Positions 32,369-40,620 are shown, numbered from the stretch's first letter. The stretch is DNA of 61,441 nt from Anaerolineae bacterium (GCA_021324435.1 JAJPIZ010000030.1:1-61441), one strand, 5' to 3'. The notes: generated from the letters alone by a model not told the origin. Program-made: numbers and translations.

Positions 32369-33154
32369 TCAATTGACTTTGTTCGGGTCAACTACTGGCG
32401 GAAACCATGCAGGTTGCAACGCTGTGACCCAGGCGACCTCATCCTGCCCATATTCCGCGCCGCCGGGCTTGCGATGCACCGTGCCCTTCGTCAGCAGGAA
32501 TTGTTCATAATCATTCTTCGGCGCGGACATGGCCGCCGCGACTGGCGGCTGTGGAGAATATAACTGTTGCAGGAAAGCGGTCGCGCCAAACTGCCGCGCC
32601 AGAATGCTTTCAGCGCGGTGGCCGAAGTCGTGCACCATTTCCTTTACGTCGCGTTGATAGTTGAATCCCATCATCACGAAGCGCCGCGTGTTCTGTTCGA
32701 TGGCGGGCGCGTTGCACCAGAACGCGCCTTTGCCGACCATGCGGCTTTCGTAAAAACCGAAGTACGGTCCGCCGAACATCCAAACTTCATCTATTTGTTT
32801 GCTTTGGATTTGACTGAGGATGTTGAAATCCTGCATGATGCGCAGGTAATCGGCCAGCATGTAATTTCCATGCGAATCGCGGAAGGCGGCTTGATCATTC
32901 TGCACGGCTTGAGTCCAGGTTGTGTCATTGTAGCGGCGGCCATCCAACAGCAGGGGATAATCCGTCACGGTCACTTTGTTTTTCAACTGATAAACGAGTT
33001 TGTCGCCGCTGGCCTGACGCATGGTCGCGATGTATTTTTGAATCAGGTCGTCGGTTTTATTCCAATTGTTTGGGATGGCCGCGGGGCGAAAATCAATGGC
33101 TAACACTTTGGCCGCCAACAAAGATGAGGGCTTGCGTAGAAAATTGAACGGCAT
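32369..33154 (-). CDS. Conserved-looking hypothetical protein
   Basis: About 261 aa from the ATG at 33154, which has a strong AAAGGAGG ribosome-binding site; a longer frame to 33262 is rejected. I do not recognise the family with certainty. Notable stretches are DEVWMFGGPYFGFYESRMVG followed by KGAFWCNAPAIEQNTRRFV, then FNYQRDVKEMVHDFGHRAES with a His-rich helix (H-D-x-x-H), which could bind a metal. No signal peptide or membrane helix is evident, though the N-terminus is basic and hydrophobic. It stands alone between the YggT and XRE genes. No function is proposed. Confidence 0.65.
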   Translation of the reverse strand: MPFNFLRKPSSLLAAKVLAIDFRPAAIPNNWNKTDDLIQKYIATMRQASGDKLVYQLKNKVTVTDYPLLLDGRRYNDTTWTQAVQNDQAAFRDSHGNYMLADYLRIMQDFNILSQIQSKQIDEVWMFGGPYFGFYESRMVGKGAFWCNAPAIEQNTRRFVMMGFNYQRDVKEMVHDFGHRAESILARQFGATAFLQQLYSPQPPVAAAMSAPKNDYEQFLLTKGTVHRKPGGAEYGQDEVAWVTALQPAWFPPVVDPNKVN

Positions 33155-33265
33155 GGTTCCTCCTTTGGAATTTCGCCTATCATAATCCAAATTGAGATGC
33201 CAGGAATGGGAAAAACAAGATGGGATTGCTTCGGATTCGCCCTCGCAACGACCTAAAAACAAAAA

Positions 33266-33282
33266 TCCCGCGTCAAACGGGA
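33266..33282 (-). terminator. Possible short terminator of the XRE gene
   Basis: Small stem TCCCG/CGGGA followed on the minus strand by ATTTTTGTTTTT. The stem is only 5 bp, so confidence is low. Confidence 0.4.
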
Positions 33283-33354
33283 CCTTGAGTCGGAATCGGC
33301 TTCGGAAAGCTTCTTCGAAACCTCATCAAATTATCGGGGCGGGAAGAGGCGGTT

Positions 33355-33735
33355 TTACTTCCCGAGCTTGCCTGTGCGTTGCTCCTCCTCGTCTTCAATG
33401 GCAAGGGCTTTGAGCAAGGTCAATGCGGTGGCCCGGCGTTGTGGATTCTGAAATCGGCGAAAGATATGCGCGACTTCCTCGAGAAAACCGTCGCCCTCCG
33501 GTATCTCCGGCAAAAGGCCTGCGGCGCGATAGGCGCTTTCCAGCGGGATGCGAAAGGCCCTGGCAATGGCCTCGATGGTGGAGGGTTGCGGGCTGGTCTT
33601 TCCGTTCAGGAGTTTGTTGATGACGGCCCTGTTTAAATCGGCATATCGGGCCAGGTCAGCCTGCGACCAGTGGCGCTGATTGATTTCAGATTGTAGCCAC
33701 GATGAAAATTCGATCTTTCTGCCCACGGCTTTCAT
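33355..33735 (-). CDS. XRE-family helix-turn-helix regulator
   Basis: This 126-aa protein has a Cro/C1-type HTH at about 13-70: SWLQSEINQRHWSQADLARY then ADLNRAVINKLLNGKTSPQP and IEAIARAFRIPLESAYRAAG. The C-terminal 50 residues are charged helices (FLEEVAHIFRRFQNPQRRA), probably for dimerisation. It should bind DNA as a dimer. Target genes are unknown; no partner toxin or metalloprotease gene lies next to it. Confidence 0.85.
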   Translation of the reverse strand: MKAVGRKIEFSSWLQSEINQRHWSQADLARYADLNRAVINKLLNGKTSPQPSTIEAIARAFRIPLESAYRAAGLLPEIPEGDGFLEEVAHIFRRFQNPQRRATALTLLKALAIEDEEEQRTGKLGK

Positions 33736-33949
33736 TTTGTCACAACCCTGGTTTCTGTTGGGAGTCTATTTGTTTCCACAAGAATCTCTGTGCTTGGAGG
33801 TTGAATTCTCTTGCGTCAGAGAAGGCGCGCCAATGATGGATGAATGTGGATACTTTTAGTCCGAATTCTAACTAAGAGCAGTTTCCAGCCTGTTTTCATT
33901 ATAGTCATTTTTGGAAGAAGATAAAGAGGGAAATTTTGGACTATAAAAA
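33736..33949. other. Intergenic region without a recognisable gene
   Basis: About 210 AT-richer bases. The only motif I see is a minus-strand TATAAT at 33898-33903 that could drive the XRE gene with a leader of about 160 nt. Confidence 0.35.
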
Positions 33950-33972
33950 GTCCCCGCTTCTTCAGCGGGGAC
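33950..33972 (-). terminator. Rho-independent terminator of the small membrane protein gene
   Basis: Perfect 9-bp stem GTCCCCGCT/AGCGGGGAC, 5-nt loop, then TTTTTATAG on the minus strand. Confidence 0.88.
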
Positions 33973-33977
33973 ATGGA

Positions 33978-34367
33978 TCACGTTGGATCGGATTTGCTTT
34001 CTGCAGGTAAGAGACACCAGATGGATGAAGCGCCCTGCATCATCAAACTCCCGCCGTAGAGGAACATCTGATTTTTGAGAATCCCGCTGACCAGGCCCAC
34101 ATGAATCGTCCATACGGCGGAGGCGGTTCCGAGTGCGACCAAAAATAATCCGGCCAGCAAAAAGAGATTCGGGCTGGCTTCGAGGCGGCCGGCCCTGGTC
34201 CACGTCAGGATTCCCACGACGATGATCCCAAGGCTTGCCATCACCTTGGTTGCATTCCACAGCGAGGAAGCCGGATGCAGGATTTGAATCGCCGGAAGCG
34301 AGGCGGCAATCACCAGCCCGGCGGCCAAAGAATTTACCAGCGCAAGAAGGATCGAGATGGTTTTCAT
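33978..34367 (-). CDS. Small four-helix membrane protein, hypothetical
   Basis: This 129-aa protein is made almost entirely of four hydrophobic segments (ISILLALVNSLAAGLVIAAS; TKVMASLGIIVVGILTW; LFLLAGLFLVALGTASAVW; LYGGSLMMQGASSIWCLL). Polar loops are short. The ATG at 34367 has AGGAGG at good spacing. I cannot assign a family. It has its own terminator and appears monocistronic. Confidence 0.7.
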   Translation of the reverse strand: MKTISILLALVNSLAAGLVIAASLPAIQILHPASSLWNATKVMASLGIIVVGILTWTRAGRLEASPNLFLLAGLFLVALGTASAVWTIHVGLVSGILKNQMFLYGGSLMMQGASSIWCLLPAESKSDPT

Positions 34368-34548
34368 GTTTGTACCTCCTGATGTAAAACTGCTCGAAAC
34401 AACCGCGTGGATTTCATGCGGTTCGAACTCTCTTATTCATAACTCCAGTGAACGGGGGGTTTACGTTAAGATTATAGTGATTTACAACCTGCGATGTTTC
34501 GACGCATGCCCGTCGAAAAACCTACGAACAATATACGTACAAACAAAA

Positions 34549-34575
34549 GCCCCTCGTTCTTTCGGGACGAGGGGC
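34549..34575 (-). terminator. Rho-independent terminator of the L12-C-like gene
   Basis: Perfect 9-bp stem GCCCCTCGT/ACGAGGGGC with a 9-nt loop and TTTTGTTTG on the minus strand. Confidence 0.85.
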
Positions 34576-34598
34576 GGTGCACGCAAAACTAGAATGGA

Positions 34599-34868
34599 TC
34601 AAAGCCCGAGCCTGCCTTTGATTTCCTCCACAGCAAGGCGGGCTTCATCCGCGCTGACGGTGAGCGTGGCATTGCTGTGCAGTTCACGATAGATTTTCAT
34701 CGCCTCCAGCAAATTGCCCTTCTTGAGGGCCGCCACAATGCGTGGATCATCGCCGGGCGAGGCCTCGGGTACAAAAGTCAATCCAAGGTGACGATATAAA
34801 AACGCAACCTGACCTTCCAATTTGATGAGACGTCCTTTCAAGTCCTGATAATCTTTATCTGTGACCAT
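34599..34868 (-). CDS. Small protein with ribosomal L7/L12 C-terminal-like domain
   Basis: 89 aa from the ATG at 34868, which has AAGGAGAAG upstream; a longer frame into the neighbour is rejected. The N-terminal half is a short helical segment (YQDLKGRLIKLEGQVAFLYR, coiled-coil-like). The C-terminal half, IVAALKKGNLLEAMKIYREL and later SADEARLAVEEIKGRL, resembles the bL12 C-terminal pattern (K-x-G-x-L-x-E-A-[IM]-K-x-[YV]-R-E). Stand-alone proteins of this kind are not ribosomal stalk proteins as such; the role is unknown. A clear terminator follows. Confidence 0.65.
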   Translation of the reverse strand: MVTDKDYQDLKGRLIKLEGQVAFLYRHLGLTFVPEASPGDDPRIVAALKKGNLLEAMKIYRELHSNATLTVSADEARLAVEEIKGRLGL

Positions 34869-35236
34869 ATTCTTCTCCTTGTTGATTTGAATTTCACGAA
34901 GTGTATTTGGTTTGCCGGGGAATGATGATCCACCAAAAGTATTATGTTGTAACGTGCCCCCCACCAAAAGGAGAGGGCAGGGTGAGGCCAACAAGAATCC
35001 GACTGTGAGATGGGAACCAGGACAAAATTGTATTTTTTTCCTTCCGCGATCTGCTTGCGCGCCTCGCGTGCCGCATAAACCAATTTCTTCAGCGACTTGG
35101 CAAAAGACTCATTCCGCTTATCTTCATTTTCCAATTCAGCGAGATACTCGCGCAAGTGTTCAACGACTCGCTCCTGCTCAGTTTCGGGCAATTGCTCAAT
35201 CATTTTCAGAATGATGTTTATAACAGGTATTACCAT
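34838..35236 (-). pseudogene. Antitoxin-like ORF with its C-terminus replaced by repeat sequence
   Basis: The first 70 or so residues (IILKMIEQLPETEQERVVEH, EYLAELENEDKRNE, REARKQIAEGK) resemble small helical antitoxins of toxin-antitoxin pairs, which normally stop soon after a short K/E-rich tail. Here the frame runs on through a C-rich/G-rich repeat (34955-34988, translated as about WPHPALSFWWG) and overlaps the next gene's start by 31 nt. I read it as a remnant truncated and extended by the repeat, with no toxin gene adjacent. It could also be a real but unusual 132-aa protein. Confidence 0.35.
34955..34988. repeat. C-rich/G-rich palindromic element, degenerate
   Basis: CCCCCCACC followed by AAAAGGAGAGGGCAGGGTGAGG resembles the arms of the stem-loops at 54942-54974 and 25853-25882. 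One arm is degenerate. Confidence 0.45.
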
Positions 35237-35296
35237 AATTTGCTCTTTGCTTAATTCCGGCGCGGTTACAAGGATTATTTCATGATCTCTGTGGAT

Positions 35297-35325
35297 TTGA
35301 CATCCTCTCTCTCTTCTGCTAAACT
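35297..35325 (+). promoter_or_regulatory. Sigma-A promoter of the purine/ureide operon
   Basis: A perfect TTGACA (35297-35302), exact 17-nt spacer and TAAACT (35320-35325). The predicted start is near 35332, inside the palindrome described next. The leader to the ATG at 35378 is about 45 nt. Confidence 0.75.
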
Positions 35326-35328
35326 ATA

Positions 35329-35343
35329 AGTTGTCAGACAACT
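35329..35343 (+). promoter_or_regulatory. Perfect palindrome, probable GntR-family operator
   Basis: AGTTGTC-A-GACAACT is a perfect 7-1-7 inverted repeat covering the predicted transcription start. The TTGTCnGACAA form fits the GT...AC half-site style of FadR/HutC-type GntR regulators. The operon encodes a GntR/UTRA protein at 38636, so autoregulation is likely. Confidence 0.6.
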
Positions 35344-35345
35344 AG

Positions 35346-35373
35346 GCAAATCGCTAAAAGTTAATTGCTAACG
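35346..35373. repeat. Short heptad tract (GCTAAnn-like core), 4 units
   Basis: GCAAATC and GCTAAAA are followed by GTTAATT and GCTAACG in 7-bp register just before the 8-oxoguanine deaminase start. It is the weakest of the heptad tracts. Confidence 0.4.
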
Positions 35374-35377
35374 GCTC

Positions 35378-36757
35378 ATGTCCACTCTCCTCATCAAAAA
35401 CGCCTACCTCGTCACGATGGATGACCACCAACGGGAAATTCCCGAGGGTGGTCTTTTCATTCGCGATGGCTTCATCGAACAAGTAGGGCAGACTGCCAAT
35501 CTGCCCAACACTGCGGATGAAGTTCTCGATCTCAAAGGTCACATCGTTCTGCCGGGGCTGGTCAACACACACCATCACTTTTATCAGACCCTCACGCGCG
35601 CTGTGCCCGCCGCGCAGGACGCCAATCTCTTCAACTGGCTCAAGACCCTCTATCCCATTTGGGCGCGCATGAACGCCGACGACATTTTCATTTCGACTCA
35701 GACCGCGCTTGCCGAACTGGCTCTTTCGGGATGCACGACTGCCTCCGATCACCTCTATCTTTTTCCTAACGGCTCAAAACTGGACGATGAAATTTCAGCC
35801 GCCAAAGAAATGGGACTCCGTCTCCACGCCTCGCGCGGTTCGATGTCCCTCGGCGAATCCAAAGGCGGACTTCCGCCGGATTCCGTTGTGGACAGCGAAG
35901 ACTCCATCCTGAAAGATTCCCAGCGGCTCATTCAAAAATATCACGATTCGAAACCCGGTGCGTTTGTGCAAATTGTTTTGGCTCCCTGCTCACCGTTCAG
36001 TGTGACTGGCGACTTGATGAAACAATCCGCAAAGTTGGCGCGCGAGTATGGCATCCATCTTCACACTCATCTCGCCGAGACCGAAGATGAAGAACAATTC
36101 TGTTTGCAGAAATTCGGGCATCGTCCAGTTGGATATATGGAAGAATTGGGTTGGATCGGCGACGACGTCTGGTTCGCGCACGCGGTATGGGTCAATGCCG
36201 AAGAGATCAAAGTCTTTGCCAAACATCACTGTGGGGTGGCGCACTGTCCCACCTCGAACATGCGGCTTGCTTCCGGCATCGCGCCGATCAAAGAATACCG
36301 CGCGGCAGGCGTCAACGTTGGCCTCGGCGTGGATGGCTCTGCTTCCAACGATGGCTCGCATCTGCTGGCAGAAGTGCGGCAAGCAATGCTGATGTCGCGT
36401 GTCAAAGAAGGAATCACCGGTTATTCATTATCCACTGATCCGAATCGAAAATTGATGACAGCCAGAGAAGCTTTATATTTGGGAACTCGCGGCGGCGCGG
36501 CCGTCCTCGGACGCAATGATATCGGCTCCCTCGAACCCGGCAAATGCGCGGACTTCTTCGCGGTCAACCTCAATCGCCTCGAGTTTGCCGGGATGCACGA
36601 TCCTGTGGCGGCGTTGGTTTTCGGTCAGCCTGTCCGCGTGGATTACACCGTCGTTGGTGGAAAGTTTATTGTCAAAGAAGGTCAATTAGTGACAGCAGGT
36701 GAATGTAAGCTAGTGGAGAAACATAATCGAGCGTCAAAGAGATTATTGGCAGGGTGA
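35378..36757 (+). CDS. 8-oxoguanine deaminase (SsnA/AtzB-type amidohydrolase)
   Basis: This 459-aa metal-dependent amidohydrolase has VLPGLVNTHHHFYQTLTRA (H-x-H metal site), then NLFNWLKTLYPIWARMNADD and HTHLAETEDEEQF. The metal/acid-base part is HCPTSNMRLASG with GLGVDGSASND. Length and the FYQTLTRAVPAAQD stretch fit the 8-oxoguanine deaminase/hydroxydechloroatrazine hydrolase group, related to E. coli SsnA. The expected reaction is 8-oxoguanine (or a guanine analogue) to urate plus ammonia. It is the first gene after the strong promoter and operator and lies about 90 nt before adenine deaminase, in keeping with purine catabolism. No Shine-Dalgarno motif precedes its ATG. Confidence 0.85.
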   Translation: MSTLLIKNAYLVTMDDHQREIPEGGLFIRDGFIEQVGQTANLPNTADEVLDLKGHIVLPGLVNTHHHFYQTLTRAVPAAQDANLFNWLKTLYPIWARMNADDIFISTQTALAELALSGCTTASDHLYLFPNGSKLDDEISAAKEMGLRLHASRGSMSLGESKGGLPPDSVVDSEDSILKDSQRLIQKYHDSKPGAFVQIVLAPCSPFSVTGDLMKQSAKLAREYGIHLHTHLAETEDEEQFCLQKFGHRPVGYMEELGWIGDDVWFAHAVWVNAEEIKVFAKHHCGVAHCPTSNMRLASGIAPIKEYRAAGVNVGLGVDGSASNDGSHLLAEVRQAMLMSRVKEGITGYSLSTDPNRKLMTAREALYLGTRGGAAVLGRNDIGSLEPGKCADFFAVNLNRLEFAGMHDPVAALVFGQPVRVDYTVVGGKFIVKEGQLVTAGECKLVEKHNRASKRLLAG

Positions 36758-36830
36758 TGTCACCCTGAGCCGTAGCGAAGGGTCTCGTTCTTATTAAAAT
36801 GCGGATGCTTCGCTTCGCTCAGCATGACAC
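36758..36830. repeat. Dispersed palindromic repeat (CTGAGC...GAAG type)
   Basis: The left arm, TGTCACCCTGAGCCGTAGCG, is matched by an inverted right arm, CGCTTCGCTCAGCATGACAC, around an AT-rich centre. It lies between the 8-oxoguanine deaminase and adenine deaminase genes and is closely related to 5677-5752. Confidence 0.75.
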
Positions 36831-36848
36831 CCTCAGGAGTAATACCTC

Positions 36849-38636
36849 ATGCCGAATTCCTCCAAACTCACTCGCTCGCTCGTGGATGTCGCCATGGGCC
36901 GCAAGCCCGCTGACCTCCTGATTCGCAAAGGGAAATGGGTCAGTGTGCAATCGGGCGAGATCATCCCCGATACCGATGTTGCGATTGTGGATGGTCATAT
37001 CGCCTTCGTCGGCGCGGACGCGAAACATACCATCGGGCCAAAAACAAAAGTCATCGAAGCGGCTGGCCGCTTTCTCGTCCCGGGCCTGCTCGACGCGCAC
37101 ATGCACGTTGAGTCCGGCATGGTCACGGTCACAGAGTTTGTGCGCGCTGTCGCGCCGCACGGCACCACCGGTATGTTCGTTGATCCACATGAAATGGCAA
37201 ACATCTTCGGACTCAAAGGCGTGCGGCTCATGGTGGACGAAGCCGCCAAACAACCGATCCATGTTTGGGTGCAGATGCCGTCCTGCGTCCCGTCTGCGCC
37301 GGGGTTGGAAACGCCCGGCTCCTCGATTGGACCAAACGAAGTCGCGGAAGCCATGACTTGGCCCGGCATCATCGGATTGGGTGAGATGATGAACTTCCCT
37401 GGCGTGTTCAATAGCGACGAAAAGATGCATGCTGAGATGGCCGCCACACACGCTTCAAACAAGACCGTGGGCGGTCACTACGCTTCGCCGGACCTCGGCC
37501 TGCCCTTTCACGGATACGTGGCGGGCGGCGCCGAAGATGACCATGAAGGCACGCGCATGGAAGATGCGATCGCGCGCGTTCGGCAAGGCATGAAACCGAT
37601 GTTGAGGTATGGTTCGGCCTGGCTGGATGTGGCTTCGCAGGTCGGCGCGATCACCGAGAAAGGCATTGACCCGCGCCGCTTTATCTTGTGCACGGATGAT
37701 TCTCACGCGCAGACCCTGGCCGAAGACGGCCACATGGACCGCGTCCTGCGACACGCCATCAGCCAGGGACTTTCTCCGATCACCGCGATTCAAATGATGA
37801 CGATCAATGCCGCGGAACACTTTGGCCTGTCGCGCGAGATGGGCATGATCGCGCCGGGTCGCTGGGGCGATGTGGTGCTGGTCAAGGATTTGAAGAACTT
37901 CAAAGCTGAGGTCGTGATAGCCAAAGGACAGGTCATCGCAGAGAATGGCAAATGGAAAATGGATTTGCCGCAGTTCAAATATCCTTCCTGGGTGATCAAC
38001 TCGGTGCATCTCAAGAAGTCATTGAAGGCGCAAGATTTTGTGTTGAACGTTCAAAGTAAAAAGTCCAGGGTGAAGGCCAATGTGATTGGGGTCATTGAGA
38101 ATCAAGCCCCAACAAAACATTTGACTTTTCACCTTGAGCCGATAAATGGGGAGATTCGGGCGGACATCAAAAATGACATTGCCAAGATTGCAATTGTTCA
38201 GCGGCACAAAGGCATGAATGGAATCACGCTCGGGCTGGTTAGCGGTTTTGGCTTCACTGAGAGATGTGCCATCGCCTCCACGGTCGCGCATGACAGCCAT
38301 CATATGGTCGTCGTCGGCACGGATGATGAGTCAATGGCGGTGGCCGCCAACAGTCTCGCGCGAAGCGGGGGAGGGCAGGTCGTCGTCAAGAATGGAAAAG
38401 TCATTGGTATGGTCGAACTGCAGATCGCGGGTCTGATGTCCACAGAAAGAGTGGATGTGGTCGCGCGAAAAGCAGAGACAGTGCTGGCCGGTTTCAAAGC
38501 CTGCGGATGCAAACTCAATAATCCCAATATGCAGTTGTCATTGCTGGCGTTGGTTGTTATTCCCGAACTGCGCATTTCGGACAAAGGGCTGGTGGATGTG
38601 ACCAAATTCAGTTTCATTCCGGTATTGGAGGAGTAA
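36849..38636 (+). CDS. ade: Adenine deaminase
   Basis: This 595-aa enzyme hydrolyses adenine to hypoxanthine and ammonia. Ade-family features: an N-terminal beta-sandwich followed by VPGLLDAHMHVESGMVTVTE (H-x-H), the VDPHEMANIFG loop, PSCVPSAPGLETPG, the IIGLGEMMNFPGV region, ILCTDDSHAQTLAEDGHMD, and a C-terminal domain with HKGMNGITLGLVSGFG and STVAHDSHHMVVVG. Length is typical (570-600). AGGAG precedes the ATG. Its TAA overlaps the ATG of the GntR gene (TAATG), so regulator and enzyme are translationally coupled. Confidence 0.95.
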   Translation: MPNSSKLTRSLVDVAMGRKPADLLIRKGKWVSVQSGEIIPDTDVAIVDGHIAFVGADAKHTIGPKTKVIEAAGRFLVPGLLDAHMHVESGMVTVTEFVRAVAPHGTTGMFVDPHEMANIFGLKGVRLMVDEAAKQPIHVWVQMPSCVPSAPGLETPGSSIGPNEVAEAMTWPGIIGLGEMMNFPGVFNSDEKMHAEMAATHASNKTVGGHYASPDLGLPFHGYVAGGAEDDHEGTRMEDAIARVRQGMKPMLRYGSAWLDVASQVGAITEKGIDPRRFILCTDDSHAQTLAEDGHMDRVLRHAISQGLSPITAIQMMTINAAEHFGLSREMGMIAPGRWGDVVLVKDLKNFKAEVVIAKGQVIAENGKWKMDLPQFKYPSWVINSVHLKKSLKAQDFVLNVQSKKSRVKANVIGVIENQAPTKHLTFHLEPINGEIRADIKNDIAKIAIVQRHKGMNGITLGLVSGFGFTERCAIASTVAHDSHHMVVVGTDDESMAVAANSLARSGGGQVVVKNGKVIGMVELQIAGLMSTERVDVVARKAETVLAGFKACGCKLNNPNMQLSLLALVVIPELRISDKGLVDVTKFSFIPVLEE

Positions 38637-39349
38637 TGGCCAATTTTCCCTTTCAACGTTTGCAAGCAGATCTCGCTACATTGATCGGAAAGACCGGCGC
38701 GGGGGAGCGATTGCCATCGGAACCCGAATTATCGAAACAGCTGGGCGTGTCGCGCGCCACGTTGCGCGAGGCCATGCGCACCTTTGAGGCGCAGGGACTC
38801 ATCCGCCGCCGTCAGGGTTCGGGCACGTTCGTGGTGGGGCAGGTCCCTGTGATTGATGCGGGGTTGGAGGTGCTCGAGAGTTTGGAGACGATGGCAGACC
38901 GTTTGGGATTGGAAGTATCAGTCAGTGATTTGCGTGTGGAGGTGGTTGCCGCGGATCAGGACCACGCGCAAGTGTTGAGCGTGCCCGCAGGCGCACGATT
39001 GACGCGTGTCCAGCGCGTCATGCGTGAAGAGAGTCGACCGGTAGCGTATCTTGAGGATACTTTGCCCGAGGAAATCCTCAAGGCCGATCATCTGCCCGCC
39101 GACTTCAAAGGCTCGGTCCTTGACTTTTTGCTGGGCCGCGGCGATCCGCTCACGACTTCACGAGCGGCCATTTCCGCTATCACCGCGCCCGCTGACGTTG
39201 CCAAGCAACTTCAAATCCAGCGCGGCGACGTTCTGCTGGAGTTCGTATCGAAACTTTATAACGTCAGTGGAAAAGTGATTGATTATTCGTCGAGTTACTT
39301 TATCCCGGGCTATTTCCATTTTCATGTGGTGCGCCGCGTGGGAAGTTAA
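38636..39349 (+). CDS. GntR-family (HutC/UTRA type) transcriptional regulator
   Basis: This 237-aa protein has an N-terminal winged HTH at about 5-70 (GERLPSEPELSKQLGVSRAT, LREAMRTFEAQGLIRRRQGS, GTFVV) and a UTRA ligand-binding domain from about 90 onward (RLTRVQRVMREESRPVAYLE; FVSKLYNVSGKVIDYSSSYF). The family usually represses and is released by a pathway metabolite. Location inside the purine operon and a matching palindrome at the operon's predicted start suggest that it controls this operon, with a purine breakdown product as effector; that is inference. The start overlaps the ade stop codon. Confidence 0.9.
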   Translation: MANFPFQRLQADLATLIGKTGAGERLPSEPELSKQLGVSRATLREAMRTFEAQGLIRRRQGSGTFVVGQVPVIDAGLEVLESLETMADRLGLEVSVSDLRVEVVAADQDHAQVLSVPAGARLTRVQRVMREESRPVAYLEDTLPEEILKADHLPADFKGSVLDFLLGRGDPLTTSRAAISAITAPADVAKQLQIQRGDVLLEFVSKLYNVSGKVIDYSSSYFIPGYFHFHVVRRVGS

Positions 39350-39353
39350 TTTT

Positions 39354-39382
39354 GCCACAGAGCTCTCTGCGGTCTCTGTGGC
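39354..39382 (+). repeat. Stem-loop between the regulator and the YgeY-type gene
   Basis: Perfect 9-bp stem GCCACAGAG/CTCTGTGGC with an 11-nt loop, followed by TATAAATTTTT. It could be a partial terminator, a processing site or another dispersed palindrome. Confidence 0.5.
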
Positions 39383-39408
39383 TATAAATTTTTCATTACG
39401 AGGTAAAG

Positions 39409-40614
39409 GTGAAAGTTCAGGAAATCAAAAACAACGTTGAAAAACATCGCGACGAGATCATCAAATTCATGCGCGAGATTGTTGCCATTCCCAGCATGGA
39501 AGGCAAGCTCAAGGATGTGGGCGAGCGTATTGGCGCGGAGATGAGCAAACTGGGCTTCGAGGAAGTCCGTTTCGACAAGATGGGCAACATCATGGGACGT
39601 GTCGGAAAGGGTAAGCGAGTGCTCGTCTATGACTCACATGTAGACACGGTAGGCGTCGGCGATCCATCCACGTGGGGCTGGGATCCGTTCAAGGGCAAAG
39701 TCGAGAATGGAATCTTGTATGGACGCGGCGCGTGCGATGAAAAAGGTTCCACGCCGGGCATGATCTACGGCCTGGCCTTTGCGCGCGATCTTGGCTTGCT
39801 GGATGGCACGACCGCCTATTATTTTGGCAATATGGAAGAATGGTGTGACGGCATCGCCCCGAACACGTTTGTCGAAGTTGATCCGAAGATCAAACCGGAC
39901 TTTGTGGTGATCGGTGAGCCGACCAAGATGCAAGTCTATCGCGGTCACAAGGGCCGCGTGGAGTTGAAGGTCACAGCCAGCGGCAAATCAGCGCACGCCG
40001 CGTCGCATCATCTCGGCGACAGCGCGTTGTATAAAATGCTCTCGGTCATTTCGGGAATTCGCGATCTTGACGCGCATCTGCACACCGATCCGTTTTTGGG
40101 CAAGGGTACGATCATGGTGACGGATACAAAAATCAGCACTGCCTCCATCAATGCTGTTCCGGATGGCTTCACCATTTTCATTGATCGCCGCGTGACGTTT
40201 GGGGAAACAAAAGAAGAAGCCATTCAGCAGATCAAAGATTTGATTCCCGGATATTTGCGCGATCAGATCAGGGTCGAGGAATTGTTTTACGATGATCCAA
40301 GTTATACGGGCTTTGTATTTCCGGTAGATAAATATTATCCCGCGTGGGCATTGGAAGAATCACATCCCATTGTGCAGGCCGGGCAGGAGACGATCAGGCA
40401 ACTTTGGAATCAAACGCGTCCGACCGGTAAATGGAGTTTCTCCACGAACGGAACCTATTGGGCTGGCAAGGCGAAGATTCCATCCATTGGTTTTGGTCCC
40501 GGCGATGAAGAATATGCACATACATCCATGGAACAAGTGCCGCTCGATGAGGTTGTCGCCGCCACGGAATTTTATGCGCTCTTTCCCGGACTGCTGGCGG
40601 AGAAAACGAAGTGA
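39409..40614 (+). CDS. ygeY: YgeY-type M20-family hydrolase
   Basis: This 401-aa member of the M20 di-zinc hydrolase family has LVYDSHVDTVGVGDPSTWGW (first metal His/Asp), GRGACDEKGSTPGMIYGLAF (bridging Asp), GNMEEWCDGIAPNTFVEVD (catalytic and metal Glu) and VVIGEPTKMQVYRGHKGRVE, then a dimerisation domain with ASGKSAHAASHHLGDSALYK. The EEWCDG and WGW-type patterns match YgeY, which in E. coli sits with ygeW, ygeX and carbamate kinase in a purine/selenium-linked cluster. It probably opens an amide or ureide intermediate. The GTG start has GAGGTAAAG upstream. Confidence 0.87.
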   Translation: MKVQEIKNNVEKHRDEIIKFMREIVAIPSMEGKLKDVGERIGAEMSKLGFEEVRFDKMGNIMGRVGKGKRVLVYDSHVDTVGVGDPSTWGWDPFKGKVENGILYGRGACDEKGSTPGMIYGLAFARDLGLLDGTTAYYFGNMEEWCDGIAPNTFVEVDPKIKPDFVVIGEPTKMQVYRGHKGRVELKVTASGKSAHAASHHLGDSALYKMLSVISGIRDLDAHLHTDPFLGKGTIMVTDTKISTASINAVPDGFTIFIDRRVTFGETKEEAIQQIKDLIPGYLRDQIRVEELFYDDPSYTGFVFPVDKYYPAWALEESHPIVQAGQETIRQLWNQTRPTGKWSFSTNGTYWAGKAKIPSIGFGPGDEEYAHTSMEQVPLDEVVAATEFYALFPGLLAEKTK

Positions 40615-40620
40615 TCTATG

